Shown here: positions 37,498 through 50,064 of the stretch, in pieces
How positions within the stretch are numbered: the stretch's first letter is position 1
Layout of the letters: the number at the start of each line of letters is the position of its first letter
Source: Paraphysoderma sedebokerense
Taxonomy: Eukaryota; Blastocladiomycota; Physodermatomycetes; Physodermatales; Physodermataceae
Assembly: GCA_025602915.1 (NCBI GenBank)
Contig: JAHLJZ010000003.1
Span: 620,001-684,000 of the forward strand
Direction: 5' to 3'
Length of the DNA stretch: 64,000 nt
Position numbers and translations under genes: made by a program
The notes under the pieces: model-generated
Database searches by the model: none
What the model was told of the DNA's origin: nothing
Seen by the model: the letters and a program-made list of their open reading frames with translations, nothing else

Positions 37498-39983
37498 TTA
37501 AAAAAAAAAAATTGTACGGCGATTGATTTGAGGGTGGGGATAAATGAATTGCCATAAGAAAGGAAGAGTATCATTGTGAGATTGTGTAATGAAAAAATGT
37601 AAAGGCCCGAGGGCGAAGTCAGTAATAGTCCTCATAAACAAACAGGCCAAGATCAAAATTCCCGAATGATGTCCATTTAGGATGAATGAGAAAATTACAA
37701 TTGGTATTGCAAGAACGAATGAAATGCCGAAGCACAATTTCCATTATAATTATCAGTAAATTGATGGCATCGATCCAATGTTGTTTTATGATCGCAACTC
37801 CGACCTCGATTGTTTAGAGGACACAAAGTGCGGGGGAATTTCGCCACGAAAGCGAGTTGATAGATCGATTGTGGAAATAACGATACACACCTTGCGGACG
37901 GATGAGGAGGATGTCGGCAATTCCACAGAGATGCAAAGATCAATTGCAGCAATGGATATATCTCCGAGAGAGCGCCGGTGATAAGACTAGCGACGATGGC
38001 AGCGACGAGAGCGACAGCGTGGACAACGGTGGCGTTTTGGTTCCCTCCCGAAAGCGTAATTTGCATGCAAAAATAGCGACTCTAATTTGAGAGACTTTAG
38101 CGCCTCTTGGGATTGTGAGATTAAGTGTGATAATCCTCACGGCCAATGTTGCTGTTCGTAATTAATTGTCTGTAACGACCTCTATAATTCTCGCTGGGTC
38201 TGCAGCCATTGGTGTTGATACTAGATTCTCCTCATGCTTTCAACGAAGAAACTCAGATCTTGGGAGGTTTTTGTGTGTTTATGAAACACATTCTACAATA
38301 TTATATACAGTACTAGATGATCATTGGGGCGGCATCTTGCAGTTATATAGTGATCTGCTCAAGGCCGACGTACATGTACAATGTGCACACTCGACTGCTC
38401 GAGAAAGCCCATATGACCCAAGAAGGCACAGCACCGTATTGTCTATATCCACAACAGAGGCAGGGATGGTACATTAGAAATGATATCCAGAGAGGGAATC
38501 AGCAGAATGAAAGCACAAATCACAATGGGCGGGGACGTGTGGCTCAACTCTGCCGCTACTCAGTATGCTGGCACGATTCCCCTTTCCTCGCTCCATCTCA
38601 TTCCTCCATCTAATTCTTACATCTAAATTCCTCATTCTAATTCCTCTATTCATCTCTCTCTATCTGCCACCTGTCTCCTCCTCGTCTTCATCTTCCATTC
38701 TCCGCTCTTTGAGTCCCTCATCTTCCGCCCACACCAGTGTCCGCCCCGTATTCTTTTTTTTTGTCGCAAATTCTTCCTCCGATCAAGTTAGCGCTCTCTA
38801 AGCAGAATTGCTTTGACATTACTCTCTCAGGAATGCATAAACTGTTCGAAATATGTGTTCCAGTATGCGAGCCATTTGAGATGAATTTTGGAGATGACTG
38901 CAGAAACCTTCATTCCGATCCCAATATTGCTCGGACGACGATTGCGCAGTCTTTCTCAATTGGCTTAGAAACGTCGAGTTTGGTATAAAAATTATTGATT
39001 TATTGACGGTTCATGTCGACATGCGAAAGCCAATTTCTTCATCAACTTACAGGAAAGCTTCCCAAAATTGCTGCTTTTCCGTAGAATCGAGATTTTTTTC
39101 GTCACGTTTCCCCTTTCCGGGGAATTTATGATATTTCGTCGTATTCAATCTCAATTGCCGTTAAAACGCATTGCAAAAATCTTTAGTGCTCTATTATGAA
39201 AGGACTAGCATGTTTTAAAATTTCCTCGTCCTCCGGTCTTTCCTTCCAATTGCGGCATCATGCGACAATTCAGTCTGGCCAACTCCTGGAAATCGACGGG
39301 GATGCCTCATATCCGCTGATTGGGATGGGCATTATTGCTATCATTCTGTTACTTTGACATATTAACTATCTAAAAATGTCTTACGGATGAAAATGCATGA
39401 TGGCTCTATCACTCGTTGAAGTTGCATACCCCGTCCTTTCGATAGCTCCGTTGGTGGATTTCACTATTGGTAATTTTTCTTGTTCTATTTACAATTGATG
39501 TGCACAAATCCAATCATATCTAAATGGCCTCTCGGTACTTTCAGGTTGACCTAGTTTTGACATTTTCCAGGTGTAATTTTGGTTGATCATGCATCCAAGC
39601 TTGTCGATGTGCCTTTCGAAAGATCGGACGATTGCGTGAGCGGAACAAGGTGGGTTTTCCGAGACCATTTCCCTTCATTTTGATAAATTGCGTAGTTAAA
39701 TCAGACATATATTCCATTTCCATCTACTCCAGTTGTCCGGGGAGGAACCGTCCTTGCGGGAGGGAAGGGAACGCGCGTCCGACCAATCAGAAGGCGGCGT
39801 TCTGGCCGTTCCGGTTCCTCCACTGTTTACCTTTCTCAGAAAAGAGGGAATTGGATTGTTTCCGTTATCCTGGATTTCTACTGCCAAACAGACCCTTTTC
39901 TCTCTAAATCATCCATAATTACCACCCCGCATTAGTCCCGAGACCATCCACATCCGTCATCTGTCCCGTTTTCCCCCCAGAAA
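37498..39983. other. Large divergent intergenic region upstream of EPL1
   Basis: This is the longest gene-free gap (2.5 kb). Three minus-strand frames stay open together between about 37.8 and 38.15 kb, one with a TM-like run (VHAVALVAAIVASLITGAL), but I could not build a gene. A pyrimidine-rich tract lies at about 38570-38720. A CCAAT box (GACCAATCAG) lies near 39779, some 200 bases before the EPL1 ATG. Part of the gap is probably the EPL1 leader. Confidence 0.4.
39779..39788. promoter_or_regulatory. CCAAT-box motif upstream of EPL1
   Basis: GACCAATCAG matches the NF-Y/HAP consensus core. It lies in a locally GC-rich stretch about 200 bases upstream of the EPL1 ATG. The match is by motif only. 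Confidence 0.4.
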
Positions 39984-42900
39984 ATGGTCCGAGACAGCCT
40001 CAAATTCCGCAGCAGAAAGCTCGATGGCAAGAGGGTTCTACCCATATACAGGGCCTCGCAGCTCCCAGACTTGGACGATACTCTAAGTTTATCCAGAACA
40101 CTGCCTCAGGTCTCAACTGGTGTTGAAAAAGAAGAAGAAGAAGTAAGTTTCGCAGTCTTGTCGACGGTTACGTAAACACCCAAATTCAACAGGGCGCAGG
40201 GTATTGTTGTGGGAGACCTATATTTATTTAACTATTGAAAGCCACTGGAAACATAAAGTTCTATTCATAATACATCTTTATGCTATTTCGATGCAGTATT
40301 GTTTATTACATATAGTTGATATCATGGATGGGCATATTTGACTACTGTACATTGCTGGTGTGGCTTTTTTCCCATCCCCCAGCAGTTGTGTTCACTTGGG
40401 TGTTTCAGAGGAACTCGTCGCTGGCGTTCAGCTGCTATTGACTTCCACTTTTCGTGACTAAATGCTTGACGTTATTTATTCGAGAAATCAAGGGTGATGA
40501 AAACATACTAATCATTTTTTACCACCATGCTCGATTTTCATCGGATCGGATAGGAACACCATTTACAAGCGGCAATTTCTTCATATCAAGCAGCCAACAC
40601 AAATGGCGAGGCGAAATATGTTTACATTCCCACTCCGGATGCGTCATTAACTGTCCCAGACGATGAATATAATCGGTTTTATCCGAAACAGTTTAACCCT
40701 CCAACGACGCTGATACGGTTTTCAATACCGATCGAGGAATGCGTGTCGTGTCCCTACAACATGGACGAGAACGACGATCAATGGCTTAAATCATTTAACG
40801 AGGGAAAGGTCGGACTGAATGTACTCTCTGAGGATGACTTCGAGTTTATAATGAACGCTGCAGAATCGTTAATGGAACTGAAAGTATGTATTTGTGGTTA
40901 AGATTATTTTCTTTCCCTCCCCTGTCGTGTATCTGATCGAATATCTTCCATGAATCTTAGTACGAGAAAACTCAGCTGATAACACTGGAGGATTTGAACA
41001 CCGAGTTGGAGGCCCGTTCGTTGTCTCATTTGAAGGGTTTTGCTGTGTCGGTTTATTCTCATTGGGAGTCTCGAAGGCGGCAGCGAATGCCACACCCTGT
41101 GCATTATGCACTCAATGTACGTGAGGTCACACAATATTTGTCACCTACTCTTGTTCAAACTGCTGACTTATACTCGTGCGTGATTTGTCCCCTCAGTTGG
41201 AAGAAGCATCCGCCAAGAATGAGAATGATCCTTACGTGTGTTTCCGCCGACGAGAGGTTCGACAATTGAGAAAAACTCGTCGAACAGATGCCCAAGCGCT
41301 TCAGCAAATGAAGAAATTGCGTACTGAAATGGAGACAGCTAAGAATCTACTACAAATGGTGTCTAGGAGGGAAAAATTAAGGAAGGAAAGCTTAATGCTG
41401 GATACCTTGGCTTTCGAACGAAGACTAGTGATTAAGCAGTGGAAGAGGCAACTCAATATAGATGATGCGGAGATAATACAGGAAGTGAAACCCATAAAGG
41501 TATGTCCATCGCCCTCGATTCTTGCCGCATGTTTGAAAGGGTATTTTAGTAATCACATGACTTTGTTCCAACAGAAGGTGAAACGACGAGCAGAGGCTCG
41601 AGCAACAGTTGCACTGCCGTTTAAGAAAAGTCGCGATGAGCCGAAACGGCCTGAAGACATGACCGCTTTGGAGATCATCAGTTCTAAGTGCGAAGAAGAA
41701 GTGAAGCGACGTGTCGAAGCGGATGAAGGCTGGGAGGATCTAACCATGGTATGACTGATGTTGTCATCACTGTATTTTGAATTTAGTTGACTTACTTTTT
41801 TCTTGAAGGCACCATATCAAGGATTCTTGCGACATCCGTATTATTCACACATTGTCACCAAACTCAAGCTTATTAAACACGAAAAGGAATCTCCGAAACT
41901 GCTGAGGTGTAGGAGGAGAATTGGCCGAGGAGGCAGACTTATTTATGATCGATCAGTAAGCCGTTGGTTGAAAAACCATGTCCCGTCATTAGATTCGACA
42001 GAACAAGAACAATGGCGCACTGTGATGAACAAATACAAGTTTGAGGATGGTTCAGATGAAGAGGATTTGGATTCCTTCTTTGATGAAACACAACCAAGGT
42101 TTATTTTTATTTTATGCAGATTAGAGTCAGTCTAAATTGTCCTGACCCAATTTTTAGTACATTTGGTTTCCGATCGAGGTTACTGTCGGAATCAGATCAA
42201 AAATTACTTTCAACCTACCCTACCCGTATACCCCCTCCACCGCCGCCTCCTTCCGCTCCCTCCATCCCAAAGAGCCGTCCATGGATAAAACCGTTCCCTT
42301 TCAACATGAGTAATCAAGGTCAAATGTCTGCCTCTGTCCTCCCCACACAGATGTCTGGCATGATCCCTTCCAGTATGCCACCAAACATGGCAAATGTACG
42401 ACAGGTGCCTCATCAACAGCAAATGCAAGTGACACAAAGTATGAATGGTACACAATCACTTCAGTTCCAGTCTCAGGCGAATGTACAAAACAGCACGAAT
42501 TCCTTGGAACCTCCGTCGAAAAGGGCCAGACTCGATAACATGTCATCCCAACAAACACAGCAGGCGCAACAACCGCAACAGTCACAATCTCAACTTTCTA
42601 CCTCCTCATCCTCGTCCTCCCTGCCAAATCTCGCACGATCACAGTCCTCAGAGCAAATTCAAGCAACCCCCTCTCAAACCTCGCTGCCGGAACATTCATC
42701 TCCCTCGGCAGATAACAAGTCACTTAATGAGAGATCGAGGGCGAGTGCGTCACCTTCTGTCTCCAACAGGATGCTGCAGCAAACGCAACAACAACCGCCG
42801 GCACAAAATATGGATCAGCCTTCGCTATCGAACGAAAATGCCACTCCATCACCTTCCATGCAAAACATCACCCTCTCCGCGGCCCCTGCTCCGGCACCTG

Positions 42901-43625
42901 CAGCGCTCAACTCATTCCAACCACTGAATCTCAATAGTGCACAGCTTCAGGCTCTTCTGCAACAGAGGCAGCTGCTAGCTCAACAGCAGCAACAGCAACA
43001 GTTGGCTGGTCAGCAGCTTCAGAATCGAATGGCTGGACAAGTGATGATAAAACGGCCGGACGGTACCAACGCACCAGCCAATTCCTTCTACCTTCCACAT
43101 TCGTTTGCTCGAACGGCTGATGGCAAAACTGTTATCACGCCAATGTTTCGGGCTCCTCATCCTCAATCTCAGCAGCAAGGAAATCCAATGGGTAACGTCA
43201 TGTTGTCTTCCAACGGTCTGTTAGTTGTCGTGCCAAATAATCAGAACCAGGCAGATTTGCAATCGCATATGGCGAACAACCATAATCCGAACCAAGTAAA
43301 TTTTATGATGCCTAACCTCAACATGAACGGTGTCAATGTCGCTGCTGGCGCATCAGGTGCCCATCCAATGCAACATCCTCAACAAGCTCAGGCAATCATG
43401 GCAGCGGCCGCCGCAGCTCAAGCTCAAGCCGCTCAAAATCAGCTCAACACTCGATCACCTCGAGCGCAGCAATTGACCATTAACCAGATCCCGTCGTCAT
43501 TGCAGGGAATACAGCAGATCCAAGCACTTCAGAATAAAAGCGACAACTCTTTATCGAGCAGCACAGCGACTGGAAGTCCAAGTTCGGCACCTCAACTTCA
43601 AACCGCCACGGCATCATCGTCATAA
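39984..43625 (+). CDS. EPL1: Enhancer of polycomb homologue Epl1 (NuA4 subunit)
   Basis: Epl1 is the scaffold that ties the Esa1/Eaf6/Yng2 acetyltransferase module into NuA4. The model has seven exons and 959 residues with matching phases: 39984-40142, 40554-40883, 40961-41116, 41197-41499, 41575-41748, 41809-42098 and 42158-43625. The EPcA domain is clear: FRSRKLDGKRVLPIYRASQL, PQVSTGVEKEEEE, HHLQAAISSYQ, YIPTPDASLTVPDDEY, EECVSCPYNMDEND and NDPYVCFRRREVRQLRKTRR. Further on come RRRIGRGGRLIYDRS and FGFRSRLLSESDQ. The last exon codes for about 480 Gln/Ser/Asn/Pro-rich residues with polyQ near 42975-43020. The first intron (411 nt) is far longer than the rest. Confidence 0.95.
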
Positions 43626-45259
43626 TCAATCGTTACTCTCATTGTCTCGTCATCGGAGATATGTACAAATGTCTCAATCATAACTCATCATTTTCACTCA
43701 ATTAAATATACCCTCTTCCCTCTACGCCTTGCCTTTCTCTCTTCACTCTTCGCCGCCGAATGTCCTTTGGAAGCCTCATTTCACTCTGATGGCCTCTACT
43801 TCATATATTGGAAGCCGACACCCGCATGATACCCCCTATTATTTTCGTCTTTCTGAGTCTGAAAGTAATTGAAAGACTGGTTCAGACGGTTCTGGAAGGA
43901 GCATCATTAAAGTCGAGGACCCAACTGGTTTCACGTCGACTGGAATGAGAAGTTTGATCTCCCTTTCGGATTAAGGAAACTGAAGGGGCGGGTGGTGGAA
44001 GATATCAGGGAACAGAATGAGGCAGGGGGAATGATTCACTTTTCTTATTTCCTCCACTACTCGATGCATGACTTCTTTCTCCCTCACTCTGGCAACGACC
44101 GTTTCCTCTTTCTTTAATTTCACTTTTACTTATAATAATCTGTACAGTATATTAGCTATTTGCAGGGAAAAAATTCACAAAACAAAAATATGTATTGGTT
44201 CTATGTTATGATGTTAGTAGGAATATCACGTATTATTCATCACCTTTTCTCAAATTATCATGCTTGAATGCGATTGGCAAGAAAAAAGAAAATTTAGGTT
44301 ATTAAACCTGATACCATTTGGGAAACGGATTTCGTTGTTTCGCCGAACTTTGGAACGGAACAAAGGTTATTAAACCTGATACCATTTGGGAAACGGGATT
44401 TTCGTTGTTTCGCCAAATTGGAACGGAACAAAAATTTGAGGGCAATAAAAAATGAAAATAAAAATCTTTTATGAGTCGATAATGTTGATTGGTACCTAAT
44501 ACTATCTATTGGATTGAACACATATACAAGTCCTCCATTATTCTCAAACGTACAAGCAAATATATTCATACAGTATACGTAAAATTCAAAATCCCTGTCA
44601 TTTTGTTAATCCATGTTTCGCGAGTTTTTGATTGTGATTGAATCAACCGTCCGTCAATTAAAGCTGAACAAACACTACTATACCGGATCTATTCATACAA
44701 CGGATAACTGATAATTTCGCACTTTATCTTTTTTCCGTCACCAACCTCTTTTTGGTTCAAGTTTGATGGTGGATATTGATGCATATCGAATTAAACTTTT
44801 TTTTAAAAAACGAAAAGAGGAATAAGGCCGAATAGGTGGACTGAAAAACGTTCGTCGGTTTGGCGGGATTAGTATATGGCAAAGTCGGGAAAGAAAACGT
44901 GGTATCGGATTAAAATGACGACGAAAGTGATAAGAAATGTTAACGGAGAGTAGCGGTAGGGTAGGGTATGTACAATTGGGTAAATGAAAATTTAATTGGT
45001 TAACCGTGTTGGTTTCGTTTTTGAGGGTGAAGGTGTCCAGACTTCGGTTGTGGCTGTTTAGAAATGGAAATTTAAATAGAACCGGATAAATTGAGTATAA
45101 ATAAAGACCACAAAAAAAAAGAATTAAAAAGAAACGGTTAATCCTATTTAAATTTTTCTTTCGAAAAAGTTTATAAACGTCATCAGGATTTTACAAATTC
45201 CTAACGAATTTCATATGACTGTTCTAGCATGGCAGGGTATTCTATAAATATTCTAATTT
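43626..45259. other. Convergent intergenic region with tandem duplication
   Basis: No gene is supported in 1.6 kb. The region holds the 3' UTRs of EPL1 and of the promethin-like gene. It is AT-rich and carries a 68-bp tandem duplication at 44296..44431. Confidence 0.45.
44296..44431. repeat. Two-copy tandem duplication, 68-bp unit
   Basis: A 68-bp unit starting AGGTTATTAAACCTGATACC occurs at 44296 and again at 44364 with only a few differences (GGAT versus GGGATT, CCGAACTTTGG versus CCAAATTGG). High identity implies a recent event. It lies outside any gene. Confidence 0.85.
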
Positions 45260-46099
45260 CTAGAGTGAACGATAAATTTGTTTACCTTGTTCGATTATAG
45301 CCTTTACTTCTCTAAACACTTTTACACACCATTGTATGATGTTGGAATAAAATATCGTTAACCGGTTTAATACTAGTGAGGTCGTATCCTGTATTCAATA
45401 ATTTCCAGAATAGGAATATTTGACGGATAAAATAAAGAGATAAATTTAAGATATTAATAAAAAAAATGATTACAGTGAATAAATGGAAAATAGAGAGATA
45501 GCTTACGAGAGAAAATCTTAGGCCAAAGAGACCTATCCATGAAAATCCAAGGATAACGAGTGTAACAATGAGAAGATTGAGGAGGAAAATGCCTGTTAAC
45601 GAAAAAAAGTTAAAAGTCAGTAAGAGATAAAGTTAATGATATTAAAGTATGGAGTATGACAATGAGCATCACTCGGGCGAAGCCGAAAATGGAAATGGAA
45701 ATGTTTTTTGGTTCAGAAACCTGTAAATTATACCCAAGATGTGCAAAAACAAAGAGAAATAAAAAGAGTGAAAGCAGATGACAAACCAGGGACAATTAGA
45801 AAGAGTCCTTCCAAACTCAACATGACCAAGCAACCGACAATAGTAGAAAAGAACATGGCCATTGAAGCGAATATCAAGAAAAATCCGACAAAAGTTCCGA
45901 TAAGGAGTAACGTTGAAATGGCAAGAGATCTTCTCAAGAATTGAAACAGATAAGGACGGCGAGGGTATTTATTTGGGATATCAATTCGCAGATTCGGATG
46001 GCCATATCCGTTGGCTTTGGTGGGAGAGTTAAAGTTGGCAGGACGAAAAGATGGTTTTGTCGGAGTCCGAGGAAGGTCGACGGTTATTCCAGCACTCAT
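45260..46099 (-). CDS. Promethin/LDAF1-like multi-span membrane protein
   Basis: The model has three exons and 187 residues: 46099-45751, 45592-45507 and 45388-45260. After a Pro/Asn-rich cytosolic head come hydrophobic hairpins (LLLIGTFVGFFLIFASMAMF, STIVGCLVMLSLEGLFLIVP, FLLNLLIVTLVILGFSWIGL). The run VGFFL, then LSLEGLFLIV, resembles promethin/LDAF1 (VGFFLLIVV, VIILEGLVISV), the seipin partner at lipid-droplet birth sites. The last exon gives an amphipathic tail (WCVKVFREVKAIIEQGKQIY). The exon 1 donor (GTTTTT) is weak and was chosen because it is the one that keeps phase, so the middle junction is less certain. The function is inferred from the similarity. Confidence 0.6.
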
Positions 46100-46876
46100 A
46101 TTAGTGCGCTGTGCTCAATTCAATGCTGCGACGAGGGGATACTAGTCAGGGGAGGGCAAAGGGACCGGCTATGGGGTAATATTCATACGATGTGAGCGGA
46201 TGACGATGAAGTGATGGAATGACAGAAGATGTCGACGGGGCCAAAAGAAGATGATGGTGACAATGATATGGCGTCGTTGTAGCAATCAAATGACATTGGC
46301 CACAATAGATGCAATCAGCGAGACATGTTCTGAGCAATACACTTACAGTTAGATATGGTGGGGGAGTCGACGGACACTCTCTCATAGTTATTTCATATCG
46401 CAGACCTCCCCATATCCATGGTGCAAAAGTATACTGCCAATGGCCCTGTAGATATAATGGCCCCTGTCGTCGTTGTCTGAATACAATCCGAGGCATCACC
46501 GCTGTCATGATAGAACGAGGCCGTTGTGTCTGTGGATAATAACACATTCTCGGGCAACATATCCCCATGTCTACCGTCTACATACACATTGTACATGTGT
46601 ATTATAATTGCATATCCATCATGACGAATGCGCGCCAAAAGCGAACATTTGCAGAGGGAATTTGTGCTGCTTGCTCTGGCCATTTGCATTCCTCTTTTAA
46701 CGACATAAAATACACCCTCTCCGCACATTGTATCATCATCGACTGCTTTGACCCAAACCCTCTCGCAAGCTGAATGCTCTGCGGCTCCTCCTCATCCTCC
46801 GCCCCTCTTCTCTCTCTGCGCACCCTGCCCAACGTCTTGCTCGCTTTCCACCCAATGACTCTATTGCAACGGTAAC
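46100..46876. other. Divergent intergenic region, no gene seen
   Basis: Several overlapping frames are open on both strands, but none has domain-like content. The interval should hold promoters for the promethin-like gene (minus) and the cyclin gene (plus). Confidence 0.4.
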
Positions 46877-47886
46877 ATGGATTCGAGAGAAAAAGAAAAA
46901 GGAAAAGAACGAATAGTCAATGATAGAATTGTACTCCCTGAATCATTTTATCTTTGTGAAGTGTCTTATTTAACCCACATGATAGGTTGGTGTTTTTTTG
47001 TTGTTTTCGTCCATTTGTTATTCATGAATACGCCTGCCTTAGTAAACACTGTCAATTTTTATTGATGGTAGTTTTCCTTTTCGACCAAGTGATTATAAAT
47101 AGTCTTCATTTATATCTGAGACTTTTCTAACACAAGGTTCCGTAAATATTGACAACTGTGATCTTTTTTTTTGCTTCGATTAACATTTTAGCCGACATGT
47201 TATGTACCCTCGTATCACACAACGACCAAATCCCTGTCACTCCTTCAAACCTCACTCGTTTCCATAGTCGAACTCCCCCCTCTATCTCAATATCAGACTA
47301 CCTCCGTCGTATCCACAAATATGCTTCCCTCGAAAAATCCGTTCTCCTCCTCATCCTAATCTACATTGACCGGATTTGTTCATACCATCCTTCCTTCACG
47401 ATATCAAGTCTAACAGTTCACAGATTCATTATAACGGCTGTAACAGTCGGTTCTAAAGCTGTTTGTGATAGCTACTGTACTAACTCGCACTATGCAAAAG
47501 TTGGCGGAATTAGCACCCAAGAATTGAATACCCTTGAATTAGAATTTTTAGGGTTAAGCAAATGGGATGTCAATGTCAGTGGAGAATTATTGGAACAGTA
47601 CTACCGAAATTTAATTCGACAAAATGTTTCGTATACTAGACAAGGAAGTTCCGGTCCAGGCAATACTGCCGGGTCTCCGACTTCATCGGAACTTCCAACT
47701 TCGAATCCGAACCCAACAGTCACAAACCTTGCATCGAATCCAAGTCCAACTGATTCCGCATTTGCATCACAATCACAACCTCAACCTCCGTCCAACTCCC
47801 AATCATCAAATACAAATCCTCAATCCCATCCCTCATCCTCACACACTCTCTCTTCAACTTCTTCATCTGACCCAAACCAGCAGTGA
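46877..47886 (+). CDS. Pho80-like (PCL/P-U type) cyclin
   Basis: The model has two exons, 46877-46985 and 47192-47886, giving 267 residues. Splicing makes THMIADMLCTLVSHNDQIP, the typical start of the Pho80 cyclin box. It continues LTRFHSRTPPSISISDYLRR, LLLILIYIDRI, HRFIITAVTVGSKAVCDSYC, YAKVGGISTQELNTLELEFL and LSKWDVNVSGELLEQYY. All of these are diagnostic of Pcl/Pho80 partners of the Pho85 (CDK5-like) kinase. A Ser/Pro/Asn-rich tail of about 85 residues follows. The 207-nt intron is longer than most here. Which Pcl subgroup it belongs to cannot be told from the sequence alone. Confidence 0.92.
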
Positions 47887-48654
47887 CTCGAGTCACTCCC
47901 CCTCTTTCAATCCCTAACGTTTGCAGAAAAAAAAAGTTTCTTGTACTTTGAATGTTGTAATATACCGACCATTCAATATCTGTTATATCTCGGTTTACGT
48001 TACTTTAAATTAAAAAAAGTTTTATTTCCGCTCATTCAATTTTACGTCCAATGCAAATGCGACAAAACAAAATTGTTAATCTATCATTCCTTTCATCAAC
48101 AATACAAATCGTTATGGGTTTTTGGTTTTCTTGGAATTGGAAATTTGAACAGGTGATGGATACCAATATTGGAATAAAGTAAGACCATGTCATATCAATC
48201 CTGTTTGTGTGGACTCGCGGGATAATGGGAAAGGAACAATAACTTTGCCGTGATGGAAATTAGATTTGGAGAACCCGGTGACATATGCAGCAAAAAAATG
48301 ATTGGGCATGGTATAAGCAAAAGGAATGTAACTTGTCGTAGTAGTTACCCGGGTTGATAGATTTATGTGGAATGTTTATTAACAAATAACAAGTCGATAT
48401 TCAAAAATATACTGGTTTCGTATATACGAACCAGATTTCATGATAAGTCTGCTAGATTGGTCAAAATGTTGGATAGAATCCTCAACGAACAGAGCGGGAC
48501 GATTGCGAGAACCAGTTTGAACTCAGTTTCTCTGATGAAAGCACAGTTTTATTGTCTTTCTTTCCCGTTCCGATAACGACAACTATCAAATGTTGTCTTT
48601 AAACGTGAGAAATACAAGGGACTCAGTTGTCATTCTAGCTTCTCTGGCAAAACC
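47887..48654. other. Convergent intergenic region, no gene seen
   Basis: AT-rich 3' flanks of the cyclin gene (plus) and of the unknown gene (minus). No supported reading frame. Confidence 0.4.
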
Positions 48655-49827
48655 TTAAATAAACCCACGTCTCTTTAAATCTTGTTGAATCCCATTTTGT
48701 TCTTTCTGTTCTTGTTCTGCGACGCCAGAGTCACCAGGATGAGTTCCTCCCAACGACCCACTCGTCATAACTTCAGTGCCACTATCTATTCCTAATTCGA
48801 CTCTAAATTCGCTAACTTGATATACTTTTGCAAGTATATTACAGATATCTACCATATCTAATACTTGGTGATTTGATTTTCCGTGTGGAACGGATAAAGA
48901 AGAAGTAGAAGAAAGTTTAGATTCCACTTCTTGCCATAATTGCAAGAAATATTTAAATCTAGTTTCAATGGGAATCGGGTGACCATTTGAATCGGTAGCT
49001 AATGGTATAGCGTTAACGGTATCGTCGAAAAATTGGGGCCCTATTTTATCTAAAGCTGATTCCAAAGTCATCATGAAATTATCTTTCTCCTTTTCTGATT
49101 TTGTAGTGTCTAGATTCGGGTTTGAACTATTAGAATCTGAATTTTGATCGCCGACTTTGATAATCTCAATAATAGCTTTCACTTGGACCACAAAGGGAAT
49201 GTACAAAGCAAAAGCGACGCTAAAAAATAAAGGATTGATATTCAAGATTTCATCACGGAGTTTTATTTCGTCGGGGGTGAATAATTGATCGATTAAGAGG
49301 GGTGGGTAAGTTGGAGTGGTGAGTTGATGGTAGGTTTGGACGGATTCGGACTGGAGACGATTGATGTCGATGGGTTGCATCTGAGTGAGTGAATGGAGGA
49401 GTGTACTGTACCATTGATTCGTGAAGCTTTCTAGGTCGAATGAAGGAGCTGAAGAGGACTGTGAATGTGGAGAATGAGTGATGGAGGAGGAATGGAAATT
49501 TGATCGAAAAGAGGAATCAAGATTGGACGTGGTGAGCCAGCGCCTCGTCAAACGTCCAGGGTCCAAATGTGTTGTTGATCTCTGTACAGAGCGCATCCGC
49601 AATGGTGTGGTTAGCCTTCCCCTTGTGGATGTTTTGCCTGCGATATCCATATGCACGAGGGAGGCTCTTGTGTGCTTTGGACTGCATTGTGGTGGTTTCG
49701 TCAGTATCGACTTGAGGGAGTTTTGTATTCGAGGGACTGGAGTGTTATGGGTGGAGCGGGCCAGGACAAACATTTTGCGAGCAGAGTGCCGGAGGGGGGT
49801 TGGCAGATGCGAGCGGACCTCAGACAC
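48655..49827 (-). CDS. Unknown 390-residue protein, single exon
   Basis: A single open frame of 390 codons with natural composition. I do not recognise the family. The first 100 residues are rich in Arg, Ser and Thr with almost no acids (KMFVLARSTHNTPVPR, RSVQRSTTHLDPGRLTRRWL), as in a mitochondrial presequence. The middle has a hydrophobic helix (LFFSVAFALYIPFVVQVKAI) that could be one membrane span. The C-terminal half is acidic and polar (TLESALDKIGPQFFDDTV, FKYFLQLWQEVESKLS, VDICNILAKVYQVSEFRVEL). It lacks introns while nearly all neighbours have several. It is head to head with the gene at 50065. It may be a mitochondrial protein, but only the presequence-like head supports that. Confidence 0.7.
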   Translation of the reverse strand: MSEVRSHLPTPLRHSARKMFVLARSTHNTPVPRIQNSLKSILTKPPQCSPKHTRASLVHMDIAGKTSTRGRLTTPLRMRSVQRSTTHLDPGRLTRRWLTTSNLDSSFRSNFHSSSITHSPHSQSSSAPSFDLESFTNQWYSTLLHSLTQMQPIDINRLQSESVQTYHQLTTPTYPPLLIDQLFTPDEIKLRDEILNINPLFFSVAFALYIPFVVQVKAIIEIIKVGDQNSDSNSSNPNLDTTKSEKEKDNFMMTLESALDKIGPQFFDDTVNAIPLATDSNGHPIPIETRFKYFLQLWQEVESKLSSTSSLSVPHGKSNHQVLDMVDICNILAKVYQVSEFRVELGIDSGTEVMTSGSLGGTHPGDSGVAEQEQKEQNGIQQDLKRRGFI

Positions 49828-50064
49828 AAGAGAGGAGGGGTTGAGAGTGTCTTTATCAACGCTGGATGCGATGTATACGTCCTATATGAATGATGAGGAA
49901 TGGATGATGAGGAACGGAACGAAATCAAACGAGGGAATTCCACTTGGATTGACTCGCGCGGATATAATTCCTTCAATGACAATTCATTCAATTCCTCTGT
50001 CGATGACATCCACACTGCTGTTGTCTATGCTGCCACATTATTAGAAATATTATCATTATCCATC

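Noticed and set aside
42210-42927. Several long frames on both strands inside the last EPL1 exon
   Set aside because: They are shadows of a low-complexity Gln/Ser/Pro-coding exon, which lacks stops in other frames by composition.
44296-44431. The 68-bp tandem repeat as the end of a transposon
   Set aside because: No inverted termini, target-site duplication or coding remnant is visible; a simple local duplication explains it.
45610-45795. Hydrophobic minus-strand frame inside the promethin-like gene
   Set aside because: It spans most of the first intron and conflicts in phase with the next exon; including it gives an early stop.
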